Of a stretch of DNA of 64,000 nucleotides, positions 31,749-41,652 are shown piece after piece. Made by a program: the position numbers and the translations under genes. Position 1 is the first letter of the stretch, and each line of letters opens with the position of its first letter. Below the pieces are notes generated by a model that did no database searches, was not told where the DNA came from, and saw nothing but the letters and a program-made list of their open reading frames with translations. Source of the stretch: Isotricha intestinalis (Eukaryota; Ciliophora; Litostomatea; Vestibuliferida; Isotrichidae); contig JAJJLU010003480.1 of the NCBI GenBank assembly GCA_023807065.1, positions 1 through 64,000 of the forward strand, given 5' to 3'.

Positions 31749-32450
31749 TTATTTTATATAATTTTTATCAATGAACTCAATAATTTTGAAAATATCATCA
31801 TTATTTAAATTTTTAGAATTCAAAATTTGATATGATTTAACTAAAATTTCAGATTTAACTATAATTTTAAATAATAATCTTATTTTTAAATTTGAAATAT
31901 CAGTATTTATTTTATACAACTTTTTCATTTGCTTTTTTACTAATATTTCAAACTTACTTTGATACTTATTTATTGTTTCATAATTTACTTTATTATTTAC
32001 AATAAGTTTCTTTAACGTTACATTTTTATTTTGATTATCATCATCTTTATTTTTGGAAAATAGTAAAAAATTTTGAGGATTTTTTAATAAATCTTTAATA
32101 TAAAGTAAAGAATAATAACTTACAATAGAGTCTTTTAAATTTAAATCAATTCTATTTCGTAATACTTTTCTTAAAGTTTTAACAATAGAGGAATAAAAAT
32201 GATTCTTCATTTGTTTTGAAGATTTTCCAGGAAATAAATTACATAAAAAAGTCCATTTATTTCCTATGATAAACTGTCCTTCAAAGAATATAAATTCATC
32301 TTCCATGGACCATGAACTTTCATCCATATGTTTATTATTATATTTATTTGGTGGAATATAATTTAAATTTGGGTTATATGATGAAGATGAAGAAAAACTT
32401 TCTTCTGATTCTTCTTCGTTTAATGATATATTATTTGAATAAGAATCCAT
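31749..32450 (-). CDS. Myb/SANT-like DNA-binding protein (233 aa)
   Basis: One Myb/SANT repeat lies at ~44-95: S-W-S-M-E-D-E-F-I-F-F...G-N-K-W-T-F-L...P-G-K-S-S-K-Q-M-K-N-H-F. Three spaced aromatic/Trp positions and the 'KSxxQMKNHF' recognition-helix pattern are typical. The N-terminus is acidic and Ser-rich (EEESEESFSSSSS); the remainder is helical and Lys-rich with no other domain. Such proteins are usually nuclear transcription regulators; one repeat alone may need a partner to bind DNA. Targets are unknown. There is a 98-base gap to the next upstream gene on the same strand. Confidence 0.7.
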   Translation of the reverse strand: MDSYSNNISLNEEESEESFSSSSSYNPNLNYIPPNKYNNKHMDESSWSMEDEFIFFEGQFIIGNKWTFLCNLFPGKSSKQMKNHFYSSIVKTLRKVLRNRIDLNLKDSIVSYYSLLYIKDLLKNPQNFLLFSKNKDDDNQNKNVTLKKLIVNNKVNYETINKYQSKFEILVKKQMKKLYKINTDISNLKIRLLFKIIVKSEILVKSYQILNSKNLNNDDIFKIIEFIDKNYIK

Positions 32451-32548
32451 TTTGAATATTTTTTTAATTAAAAATTATAAACATCGAAAAACATCATTTT
32501 TTAAATAATAATTTTGTAAATAAAAATAATAAAAAAAAATAATTTTTT

Positions 32549-33622
32549 TTAACTAAAAGGTTTAGAAATAATTTCTTTATAATTTTTATGCATATCTAAA
32601 AAATTATACCCTAAATTATTTTTTTTTCTAAAAAATCCTTTATTTTCTTTTAAACTATTAATAAATTGGGAATTAATATTAGGAGCACTAACCCTACATA
32701 AATCAATAAATTCACTCATAGATTTAAGTTTATTATTTCCTTTATTTCCAATTTCAATTTCTTCTTTTGTTTGTGAAGTTGATTTAACATTAGGAGATAT
32801 AATATTATATTTAACAGAAGAATAACCAGAATGACTTGGGTTTTTTGAAATATGTGGAGCCCAACTTGTATTACTTTCATTTGTAATATAAACTTTATCT
32901 TTATAATTTAATATTTTATTTTTAATTAAATATTTTTCTCCTGTTTTTTCTCTAAATAAATTATTATTTTCTGTTTTTAAATTAAAAATATCTGAATCTT
33001 GACTTTGGTATAATGATTCATTATTTCTTTTAAATATCATTTTAGGGAAATAAATTTTATTATTATTATTAATATTTTCTTCTGGTATTTCTTTTTCTTC
33101 GTGTTTTAATGTTATTGTAGACAAGAGATTTTTATTTTTAATTTCATTAAATGTTAATAATTTTCTTAATTTTTGTTCTGGTTTTGAAGATAAAATATTA
33201 GGTTTATCAAAATTAGGGTTTTTAATTAAAAATTCTTGATAAGATAATCCTTTTGGTTTATAAACATCTTTCATTGTATTATTTATAATTTCAACAGAAA
33301 AATTTTTTCCTTTTTTTTTTTCTTTTTTTATATAATTATTTAATCTTTGTGTAAATATTTCTTCTGTTGAATAATTACAATAACCCATTGGAACACTTCT
33401 TAAATCATATTTATATGGTTTTGATACTTTTCTTAAATAATATATTGGTGGTTTTGATTTTAATCTATTATCTGCTGATTCATAAAATCGATTTAATGTA
33501 TTTTTTATTGGATTTTTTTGATTTAAATTTGATACAGTTAAATAAGGATATGTTTCTTTTGTACTTGATGTATTATTAAATGCCATTTGATTCATTGATT
33601 TACTATTTTTTACTACAAACAT
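32549..33622 (-). CDS. Unknown Lys/Asn-rich protein (357 aa)
   Basis: No family recognised. The protein is basic and low in hydrophobic residues, without membrane segments or signal peptide, and probably largely disordered. Short ordered-looking pieces occur: 'YLRKVSKPYKYDLRSVPMGY' near 100, a helical stretch after it, 'KPKGLSYQEFLIKNPNF' (~127-143), and 'TSWAPHISKNPSHSGYSSV' (~254-272), the last suggestive of a short linear motif. Ciliates have many such lineage-specific proteins, often cytoskeletal; that is only a guess here. The frame is a single exon with normal start and stop. Confidence 0.6.
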   Translation of the reverse strand: MFVVKNSKSMNQMAFNNTSSTKETYPYLTVSNLNQKNPIKNTLNRFYESADNRLKSKPPIYYLRKVSKPYKYDLRSVPMGYCNYSTEEIFTQRLNNYIKKEKKKGKNFSVEIINNTMKDVYKPKGLSYQEFLIKNPNFDKPNILSSKPEQKLRKLLTFNEIKNKNLLSTITLKHEEKEIPEENINNNNKIYFPKMIFKRNNESLYQSQDSDIFNLKTENNNLFREKTGEKYLIKNKILNYKDKVYITNESNTSWAPHISKNPSHSGYSSVKYNIISPNVKSTSQTKEEIEIGNKGNNKLKSMSEFIDLCRVSAPNINSQFINSLKENKGFFRKKNNLGYNFLDMHKNYKEIISKPFS

Positions 33623-34759
33623 TTTTTTATTTTTTTTTATTGTTTATAAATAATATTTTTAATTTAATTGCACATTATTTTTATTTTATATGGTTAATAT
33701 AATAATAAAAAATATATATTCTATCTTGTTTACATATTTTAATAAAAAATAATTTTTCTGTGAATTTTGTTGCTTTCTAAGAGGGGATTTAGTATTGTTT
33801 TCAATAAATCAAAAAATGATATTTTAAATGAATTTAAAAATAAATTATTTTAAAAAATAAAAACAATTAATTATTTTATTCTCTTTTCTTCTTAATAAGA
33901 AATTAATAATGAAGAAAAAAATTTATTAGAAGGAAGAATACTTAAATAACAAAGAAGAATAATTAAAATTTGAAATAGAAGATTAGAAAATAATAGATTT
34001 GTTGATTCCCTTATTGAGACCTAAACAGAAAAGTATATTACTCAATCATTATTGGCTTTAATGAAACTAATTCTTTCTAATGTCTTCTCATTATTCTATT
34101 TTTTATTAATGAAGAATAGAAATTATCCTTCAAATAAAATTTTATCAAATAGAAAATTCTATTGTTGATTAAATTTTCTTACTTATTATGTTTATTAAAC
34201 TAAAGAAAAAAATGAATAAAATAATTTAATGTTAAAATAGATTTATATGTTTCTTTCATAATATTAAAAATTTAAATAAAAATGTAATCCTCTATTACTC
34301 AGAATGATTTTGTATTTTCTTTTTATTGATTGGTTTAAAAGAAAATAATAAAGCCTACTCATAAAAATCAAATTTTTTTCAATTTTATTGAATAATAGAT
34401 TTTATTAAATTAAAAAAATATTTAAAAAAAATATTTTTTTTGAAAAAAAATAAAAATTTAGTTTTATATAATGTAATCATTTGAGATCTTTTAATTAACA
34501 TTTATTAAAATATATAATATGACGTCAATGAGTTGTTTATTTTTTTTTTATGACATCATATTCAATACTTAAGTGTTTTTTTATAAATTGAAAAATTAGA
34601 GTTAACTCAGCCATAAAGATTGAAAAGATAATTAATGACTAAGTAGAGGAATCAAAAATACATAATCTCTTAAAAAAATTTTAAAATATATTAATTTAAT
34701 CTATTTAACAATAACTTTAAATATATAAAATGTTAAATTTAATTTTTATTTATAATTTA
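33623..34759. other. 1.1-kb divergent intergenic region
   Basis: No intact gene. 33894-34165 has a plus-strand frame of ~90 codons with only three stops and somewhat higher GC, a possible gene remnant of unknown family. An inverted repeat with a CRE-like core lies at 34516-34562 (listed separately). Confidence 0.5.
34516..34562. promoter_or_regulatory. CRE-like inverted repeat upstream of the kinase gene
   Basis: Left arm aatatgacgtca (34516-34527), right arm tgacatcatatt (34551-34562), one mismatch, 23-base T-rich spacer. The left arm contains the palindrome TGACGTCA, a classical bZIP/CREB site in animals; the right arm contains TGACATCA. It lies about 200 bases before the kinase start. Function is inferred only. 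Confidence 0.35.
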
Positions 34760-35707
34760 ATGGGTGCTTGTAATACTATAAATGTAAAAGAAAATATAAG
34801 CTCTAATTTAATTGAAAAAAATAAAACATTTTCAGATTTTATTGTTCCTAAAAATTTAGTTTCAAAAGGAAAAATACAAAATAAATATATTATTACAGAA
34901 GAATTTTTAGGAAGAGGAGCAAGTGGGATTGTATCTTTAGCAAAAGATAAAACAGGTAAAAAACAATATGCTATTAAAACTATCAACAAATTACAAATTC
35001 ATAATATTGATTTTATTAAATCAGAATGTGAATTAAGTTTACTTCTAAATCATCCTCATATTACAAAATGTTATGAAATATATGAAGATTCAAAAACAAT
35101 ATCTTTTATTTTAGAATTTATTGAGGGTGGAGATTTATTAGAATATTTATCAAATTTACCTGAACATAAAACTAGTGATTATGATGCCTTAAATATTATT
35201 ATTCAAATTTTAGAAACTGTAAATTATTTACATAATGAAAAAAAAATTGCTCATAGAGATTTAAAACTGGAAAATTTTTTGGTTATTTTTGATAAAAATA
35301 AAAAACCAATAATTAAATTAAGTGATTTTGGCTTTTCTTGTATAATTCCAAATGATGGTTTAATGAATGAACATTTAGGAACTCCAATATATAATGCTCC
35401 TGAAATTTTATTAAGAAGAAAATATAATTGTAAATGTGATGTATGGTCAATTGGAGTTATATTGTTCAATTTATTAACTGGTTTTCAACCTTTTTCAACA
35501 GAAAACGAAGATGAAATGGATAATGAAGAATTAACTAAAGATATTAATTTTACTGTAATTAATAATAAACAATTAAAAGAATTATGTATGAATATGTTAG
35601 AAAAAGATCCAAATAAAAGATGGAGTGTTAAACAAGCTTTAAATTTTGCAAAAAAAATTAATTTAAAAAATGATAATTGTTCTACTGGTTCCACAAATGA
35701 TAATTAG
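34760..35707 (+). CDS. CAMK-like Ser/Thr protein kinase, N-myristoylated (315 aa)
   Basis: A complete kinase domain: Gly loop G-R-G-A-S-G (51-56), Lys73 in Y-A-I-K, catalytic H-R-D (165-167) with D-L-K-L-E-N, D-F-G (189-191), and G-T-P-x-Y-x-A-P-E. The sequence is closest in feel to CDPK/CAMK kinases, but no EF-hands follow; the protein ends about 30 residues after the domain. An ATG lies ten codons upstream (34730), but I prefer 34760 because it gives M-G-A-C-N, an N-myristoylation plus Cys palmitoylation signal, matching MGxC starts in neighbouring genes. It would therefore act at a membrane. Substrates are unknown. It is the first of four plus-strand signalling genes. Confidence 0.8.
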   Translation: MGACNTINVKENISSNLIEKNKTFSDFIVPKNLVSKGKIQNKYIITEEFLGRGASGIVSLAKDKTGKKQYAIKTINKLQIHNIDFIKSECELSLLLNHPHITKCYEIYEDSKTISFILEFIEGGDLLEYLSNLPEHKTSDYDALNIIIQILETVNYLHNEKKIAHRDLKLENFLVIFDKNKKPIIKLSDFGFSCIIPNDGLMNEHLGTPIYNAPEILLRRKYNCKCDVWSIGVILFNLLTGFQPFSTENEDEMDNEELTKDINFTVINNKQLKELCMNMLEKDPNKRWSVKQALNFAKKINLKNDNCSTGSTNDN

Positions 35708-35950
35708 AATACAACATTGAAAAATAATTGTCTTTTTCTAATGGTATATATATGTATGATGTATTTCGTGTTTTGATATATATATGATCATTTATAACTT
35801 AATATTTTACATTATGATAAGAATAATTTCTTTTAAATATATATAAAAATCTTTTAAATTTTATTCTTTTCAGTTATAATTATTTTTAATCAAATTTAAA
35901 AAATAATTATTTAGTAAAAAACTGAGGAAAATCATTAATAAATAATTTAA

Positions 35951-37708
35951 ATGAGGAAAAAAATAAGTTTCCATATTGACCCGAACGATACAATATTAAC
36001 TGATCAAACAGAGAAAAAAAAAAACTATTTAATTCATAAATTTAATTTAACAAAAGAAATATTAGATATTAATGATATAATACAATTAATAAAAAATTTA
36101 AATTCAATAAATATAGAAAATATTAAAGAAGAAACTTCAAAATTAATTTTAAATATATTCGATAAATCAAAAACAGGGAAAATTTCAAGAAATGAATTTA
36201 TTGATGAAATTATAAAAAGAAATTCATCAGATATGATAATAAATAATGAAATAGATATGTTTTTCATTGAATTAAATCAAGCAGTTGCAACAACAAGTGA
36301 AGAAATAATATCAAAATTAAAAAAAATAAGAAGTCAAAATTGGATGAAAGATGATTTAGAAGGAACAATAGATATTAATTGGATAATAAGTGTAATCACA
36401 GAAGAAAATTTATATGATTTAGATACAAATATTATTCAAAAACATTGGAAAACAAAACAAAAAGATGATATTGCATATTTGATTAAATATTCTGAAATTG
36501 AAGATAATACTCAAAAAGAAAATGATTATAAAAAAATAAGAAAAGAATCAAAAATTTATAAAGCCGGAGTTTTAAATAAAAAATTTGATGAATTAGAAAT
36601 AGAAAAACTAAGAAGAACAACTAAATTAAATGAAATAATATCTCCTTCTATTATAATAACAATAAATGAACAAATGAGTAAAATAGATACACCTGAATTT
36701 AATATATTTGAATTAAACAATTTTATGGATAAAAAAGCAACAATGTATGTTACAAAAGAACTTTTATCAAGATTTGAAATAATACAAAATGGAGTAATTC
36801 CAGAGCCAATATTAAAAAATTTTATTGAAAAAATTGTATTAAATTATGATAGAATAAATGCAATATATCATAATGATTTACATGCTTGTGATGTTATGCA
36901 AACTGCAAATACAGTTATTGTTAAAGGTAATTTAGTTAAAAAAATGAAATTAGGACAATTAGATTTTTTTAGTGTATTAATTGCTTGTTTTTGTCATGAT
37001 TTTAAACATCCAGGGCAAAATAATATATATCAAATTAATGCAAAAACAAAATATGCTATGAGATATAATGATATTAGTGTTTTAGAAAATTATCATGCTG
37101 CACAAACTTTTAAAGTTTTACAAAAAAATGAAACTAATTTATTTATTAATTTTGCTCCTGAAGAATATAGAATTTGTAGAAGAAGAATGGTAGATTGTAT
37201 TTTATCGACAGATATGGCTTTACATCAAAAAGTTATTTCAGCTGTTAAAATAAAAATGGATACTCATGATATAAAAAATGGAAAAAATTTTGAAAAAATA
37301 TTTGAAGATAATAAAGGAGAAAATTTAGGTAAATTATTTGAAAATCAACAATGTATTTTAAATATGATTATTCATGCTTCTGATATATCTAATCCTGCAA
37401 AACCAGATAAAATTTCTAATGAATGGACTAAAAGAGTTTATGGAGAATTTTTCGTACAAGGTGATTTAGAAAAACAAAAGAATTTAAGTATATCTAATTT
37501 TTGCGATAGAAATACTACAAATATTAATCAAGCTATGATTGGTTTTATTAATTTTGTTGTATTACCTTCTATTACTATACTTGTCAATTTAGTTAATGAA
37601 GTTAAAATTTATAAAGATTATTGTAAATTTAATTTAAAGAAACATCAGTATGGATTAAAAAATGATGAAAGAATAGAAAGAGCAAAAAAGAAGAAAAAAA
37701 ATAATTAA
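35951..37708 (+). CDS. Class I cyclic nucleotide phosphodiesterase with N-terminal EF-hand (585 aa)
   Basis: The catalytic half (~275-570) has the class I PDE metal site: Y-H-N-D-L-H-A-C-D (~307), C-H-D-F-K-H-P-G-Q-N-N (~348) and H-A-S-D-I-S-N (~477). These His/Asp residues bind Zn and Mg and hydrolyse cAMP or cGMP. Residues 71-82, D-K-S-K-T-G-K-I-S-R-N-E, form a textbook EF-hand loop, with a weaker second one near 140. No GAF, PAS or membrane segment is present, so the enzyme is probably soluble. The EF-hand suggests calcium control, which is inference. No selectivity for cAMP or cGMP can be read. It lies 243 bases after the CAMK-like kinase on the same strand. Confidence 0.85.
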   Translation: MRKKISFHIDPNDTILTDQTEKKKNYLIHKFNLTKEILDINDIIQLIKNLNSINIENIKEETSKLILNIFDKSKTGKISRNEFIDEIIKRNSSDMIINNEIDMFFIELNQAVATTSEEIISKLKKIRSQNWMKDDLEGTIDINWIISVITEENLYDLDTNIIQKHWKTKQKDDIAYLIKYSEIEDNTQKENDYKKIRKESKIYKAGVLNKKFDELEIEKLRRTTKLNEIISPSIIITINEQMSKIDTPEFNIFELNNFMDKKATMYVTKELLSRFEIIQNGVIPEPILKNFIEKIVLNYDRINAIYHNDLHACDVMQTANTVIVKGNLVKKMKLGQLDFFSVLIACFCHDFKHPGQNNIYQINAKTKYAMRYNDISVLENYHAAQTFKVLQKNETNLFINFAPEEYRICRRRMVDCILSTDMALHQKVISAVKIKMDTHDIKNGKNFEKIFEDNKGENLGKLFENQQCILNMIIHASDISNPAKPDKISNEWTKRVYGEFFVQGDLEKQKNLSISNFCDRNTTNINQAMIGFINFVVLPSITILVNLVNEVKIYKDYCKFNLKKHQYGLKNDERIERAKKKKKNN

Positions 37709-38408
37709 ATTTTAATATGTAAAAAAGTTTATTTTTTTTTTTTAGATTTAGTATTTAAATTTAATTTATTTATTTTTAATATTCAAATTCTTTATATGTT
37801 TTTTATTCAAAGTAAGCAAATTTTATCCCATATTATAATAGTATCAAAGCATTTAAATGTAAAAATAAAAAATAAAAAAAACTTGAGAAAAAAACAACTT
37901 CTTTTTAAACCAATCTTCTTATTTATACTCCTATTAATTTGAATGAAATAGAAATTTTTTCAATATCCTCAATTTTTCAATTAATTTTTTTGAAAAATAT
38001 CTAAATAAAATTAAACAATAAAAATATCACTATAGCTAAAAATGTAATTAAAAATCAGAATAAAAAAATTAATAATTGTTCTAATTTGATAATTAGGGTT
38101 AATTTCATTAAAATTTCATTTTTTTCTTCAATAATATTTTCTAATTATTCTTGTATGATTTTTCTCATAAATTTTTTTCAATATTCTTTAGAAGTGATTT
38201 AAATGAGTTAAATATTCCTCTTTGATTAAATTACTTCTACATATTTCATATTAATATGGATTTTTAGTTATGTGGTACTTAAAGAAATATTTTTAGTGAA
38301 AATCATACTTTATCATTGGAATAATGAATTTGAAAAATTTTTTGTTTTTCTTATTTTATAATATTGTTTGTTTTTTTTTTAAAAAAAATAAAAAAATAAA
38401 ATAACAAT
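37709..38408. other. 700-bp intergenic region
   Basis: No gene recognised. A/T background with a long T-run after the PDE stop. A minus-strand stretch near 38100-38220 has protein-like frames interrupted by TAA, not separable from chance. Confidence 0.5.
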
Positions 38409-39599
38409 ATGGGATGTGTTTGTGTAAGTCCAAATACTAACAACAAAAAAAATCGTCCTATTCCAACAAATTCCTCAGAAATAACATCTCTAATGAATAA
38501 ACCAAAAAAAACATTAAATCAAGAAGAAAATGTAAAAAATTTAAATCCTAATTGTATAATAGAAAATCATCAAAATACAACAATTTTAAAAGCAATAAAT
38601 CAAATAAATGGAGATGAAATAAGAATATCTAATAATAAATCATGTATAATAATAATAATGGATGCTTCATCTTCAGTAACAATTAAAGATTGTAAAAAAT
38701 GTTCAATTTTTATTGGTCCTTGTTCATCATCAATAACAATAAGAAATTGTGAAAATATAAATTTAATAAGTATTTCTAAACAATTAAAAGTAATAAATAT
38801 TAAAGAAAGTAATTTATTTATTTTTTCAATGAATTCACCAATAATTGAATCTTGTCATGATATAAAATTTGGAATGTTTTGTGTTCAATTTGTTGAATTA
38901 TCAGAAATGTTAAAAAATAGTAAAATTAATATTTGGGAAAATCATTGGAGTCAATTTCAAATTATGGGTAATGAAGAAAATATTAGTTTTGCTGATAATA
39001 ATACTAAAAAAGATGTAATTGATATGTTTTCTGCTGGATTTAAAAATAATTGTTATGTTAATTTTGATCAATATCAATTTGTTCCTTATACTTTTGGAAG
39101 AAGTGTTCAATTAAAAAATTATTATAATGTTTTATTAATTTTTAAAAGTGAAGATGCTTTAGAAGATGAAATTATTAAATTTTTAAATCCGGAAGATTTA
39201 AAGGAAAATGAATGTAAATGTATTTCTACTAAAATAATGAAAAATAAATCTGATGAATTTAATCAAATTTGTCAAATGATTAATAAAGCAGAAAATGGGA
39301 ATATATATAATTTTTTAACTAAAAGAGATTTAAATAGGAAAAAAACTAATTTAGGTTTTGAAAATAAAGATTTTGATATGCTTTCTAATAATGATAAAAA
39401 TAGTTATATTAATAATTTGGAAAAAGGAGATTTACTGTTTATTTGGTTAGGTTGTGATTCTGATGATTTAAGTAATTTAAATGATTCTTTAAGTGGAGTA
39501 TTTGAAGAAGGATATTATGCTTTAATTACTAATAAAGATTTAAAATTAGAAGACAATGATTTTCTTGAAACATTAATTAAGTTATATTCAATGGAATAA
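38409..39599 (+). CDS. RP2-like protein with TBCC domain, dually acylated N-terminus (396 aa)
   Basis: Starts M-G-C-V-C-V, like the M-G-C of human RP2, a myristoylation/palmitoylation signal for the ciliary base membrane. Residues ~60-195 are a TBCC beta-helix domain, with I-F-I-G-P-C-S-S-S-I-T-I-R-N-C (~100-114), S-P-I-I-E-S-C (~143-149), I-K-F-G (~152) and N-I-W-E-N-H-W-S closely tracking RP2. RP2 is the GAP for ARL3 and releases lipidated cargo in cilia. At the arginine-finger position (R118 in human RP2 as I recall it, in Q-Q-F-R-V-R) this protein reads K-Q-L-K-V-I (Lys127), so GAP activity is doubtful. Residues 200-396 form a second domain of unclear type, possibly the NDK-like part of RP2. 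Confidence 0.8.
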   Translation: MGCVCVSPNTNNKKNRPIPTNSSEITSLMNKPKKTLNQEENVKNLNPNCIIENHQNTTILKAINQINGDEIRISNNKSCIIIIMDASSSVTIKDCKKCSIFIGPCSSSITIRNCENINLISISKQLKVINIKESNLFIFSMNSPIIESCHDIKFGMFCVQFVELSEMLKNSKINIWENHWSQFQIMGNEENISFADNNTKKDVIDMFSAGFKNNCYVNFDQYQFVPYTFGRSVQLKNYYNVLLIFKSEDALEDEIIKFLNPEDLKENECKCISTKIMKNKSDEFNQICQMINKAENGNIYNFLTKRDLNRKKTNLGFENKDFDMLSNNDKNSYINNLEKGDLLFIWLGCDSDDLSNLNDSLSGVFEEGYYALITNKDLKLEDNDFLETLIKLYSME

Positions 39600-40236
39600 T
39601 ACCTTTATAAACATATAAATATAATAAATTATTTATTTACTTTTTTTATATTTTATTAAATTCACCTAAGAAAAATAAAAATACTTATTATTTAGAGCAT
39701 TAATACTTAATCGATGGAATATGATATCCCCTAATAAATTTAAATTAATATTTTTTAATATATAATATCTATCATTTAAATATTTATTTTAAAATTAATT
39801 GTTTTTTATTTAACTATTTATACAGTTTTAATTTACATATTCATAGATGTAAATTAAATAATTAATAAATTTAATTAATTAAATATAGGAAAAAATAGAG
39901 ATATAAATGATATAACTAGTTTTTTATATATATTGAATCAAAAAAGTTAATAAATAAATTTTCTTTATTCTACATATTCTAAATTAGCAAATTTTTATTA
40001 TATTTAGAATAAAAATAAAAAATTATTAATTGAATCCATTTATCAAATTGATTTATAAATACTTTCAATTTTCTTGATTTTTAATTTTTGATTAAAATAT
40101 AATGAAAAAAATATTTATTATTATTAATTTAACGATGAATTTTTAATTTCAATAAATATCTAAAAAGAATATTTATTTTATAAATACATGAAAAATGAAA
40201 TTATATATGAATTAATAAATATGTTAAAATAATAAA
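39600..40236. other. 637-bp intergenic region
   Basis: Nothing recognisable; low-complexity A/T sequence between two plus-strand genes. Confidence 0.6.
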
Positions 40237-41438
40237 ATGGGAAATTGTTATATAAAGGAAAATAAAAGAAATAAAATTAAAAAAATATCAAAGTATTCAT
40301 TTAAAAAATATTATCCAATAGGAAAAGGAGGATTTGGAAGAGTAACAAAAATTAAATTAATATAAATAAATTTTAGGTATGGAAAGTTGAAAAAAGAGAT
40401 AACCATGAAATATATGCCATGAAAGAAATGTCAAAAATAAAAATATATCAAAGCAAATCAATATCTTTTGTAAAACAAGAAAAAGAATTTTTAGAAAATT
40501 TACGTCATCCTTTTATGGTAAATATGTATTATTCTTTTCAAGATAATGAAAATTTATATTTTATATTAGATTATTTACAAGGAGGAGATTTAAGATATCA
40601 TATTAATAGAAATAAAGATTTCCTGAAAAAAAATTTAAATATATTTAGAGAAGAAACAATAAAATATATAATTTCAAATATTATATTAATTCTTGAATAT
40701 TTATATAATAATAGAATTATTCATCGAGATTTAAAACCAGAAAATTTAGTTTTTGATAAAAAAGGTTATTTATATTTAACAGATTTTGGAATTGCATGTA
40801 AATATAATTCATCAAATAATAATATAATTCATTCAGGTGGAACTCCTTTTTACGTTGCTCCAGAAACTTTATTAAAAAAAGCAAATAATTTTACTGTTGA
40901 TTATTTTTCTTTAGGTATTATAATATATGAATTAATTTTTAATAAAACACCTTATAATGGTAAGAATGCAAAAGATATTTTAGAAGAAGTTTTATATAAG
41001 GAAATTATTATTAAATATTCTGATATTCCTAATAATCATTTTTTTAATTCTAATATTTGTGACTTTGTTAATAGATTATTAAAAAGAAAATCTGAAGAAA
41101 GATTAGGTTATAATGGTATTTATGAAATTAAAAACCATCCTTGGTTAAATAATGTTAAATGGGATAAAATTTTAAAGAAAGAAATTAAATCTCCTTTTAT
41201 TATTACAGAAAATGAAAATTATGATTTTAAAAATGCAAATAAAGAAGAAATTATTGATTATGAAAATGATGATATTATTAAAATTAATGAAAATAGATTT
41301 TTCAAAAATTTTTATTTTAATTATTATGAAAAATATAATAAAATTAAAAATAAAATCGAACAAAGTGAAAAAGATGATAATATTAGTAATATAGATGATA
41401 TGAGTACTATGAATACTCGTAGGAAAAATAAATTGTGA
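40237..41438 (+). CDS. AGC-type Ser/Thr kinase (STK32/YANK-like), 388 aa, two exons
   Basis: Exons are 40237-40341 and 40377-41438. Exon 1 gives M-G-N-C-Y (myristoylation/palmitoylation signal) and ends exactly in the Gly loop G-K-G-G-F-G-R; exon 2 resumes V-W-K-V-E. Other motifs are Lys51 in Y-A-M-K, H-R-D (151-153), K-P-E-N-L, D-F-G (171-173), G-T-P-F-Y-V-A-P-E, and a helical C-terminal extension ending with a Lys/Asp-rich tail. The MGxN start, GGFGRV loop and compact domain resemble the YANK (STK32) branch of AGC kinases, which are membrane-anchored and poorly understood. Without the intron the first Met would fall at 40419, inside the N-lobe, so the spliced model is far better. Confidence 0.8.
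40342..40376 (+). other. 35-nt GT-AG intron in the kinase glycine loop
   Basis: Starts GTAACAAAAA, ends AAATTTTAG. Splicing joins G-G-F-G-R to V-W-K-V without changing the kinase consensus. 35 is not a multiple of three, and the frame shifts correctly on removal. Confidence 0.9.
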
Positions 41439-41652
41439 AAAATATATTTTATTATATTATTATTAAAATATATTATAAATTCATGATGTAGTTTTAATTA
41501 TTAAAGTTTTAATTTTATGTTATTTATAAAAATTAACATATCGTAATTTAGAATACAATTTTTTTATTATAAAATTAAAATTTTTAAATTTATTCATTTA
41601 ATTAAAATATCAATCAATTTTTTAAAAAGATTTCATATGAAAAAAAATCATT

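Noticed and set aside
34730..34759. Upstream ATG of the CAMK-like kinase
   Set aside because: It would place a hydrophobic decapeptide before the MGACN acylation signal; the second ATG is better supported.
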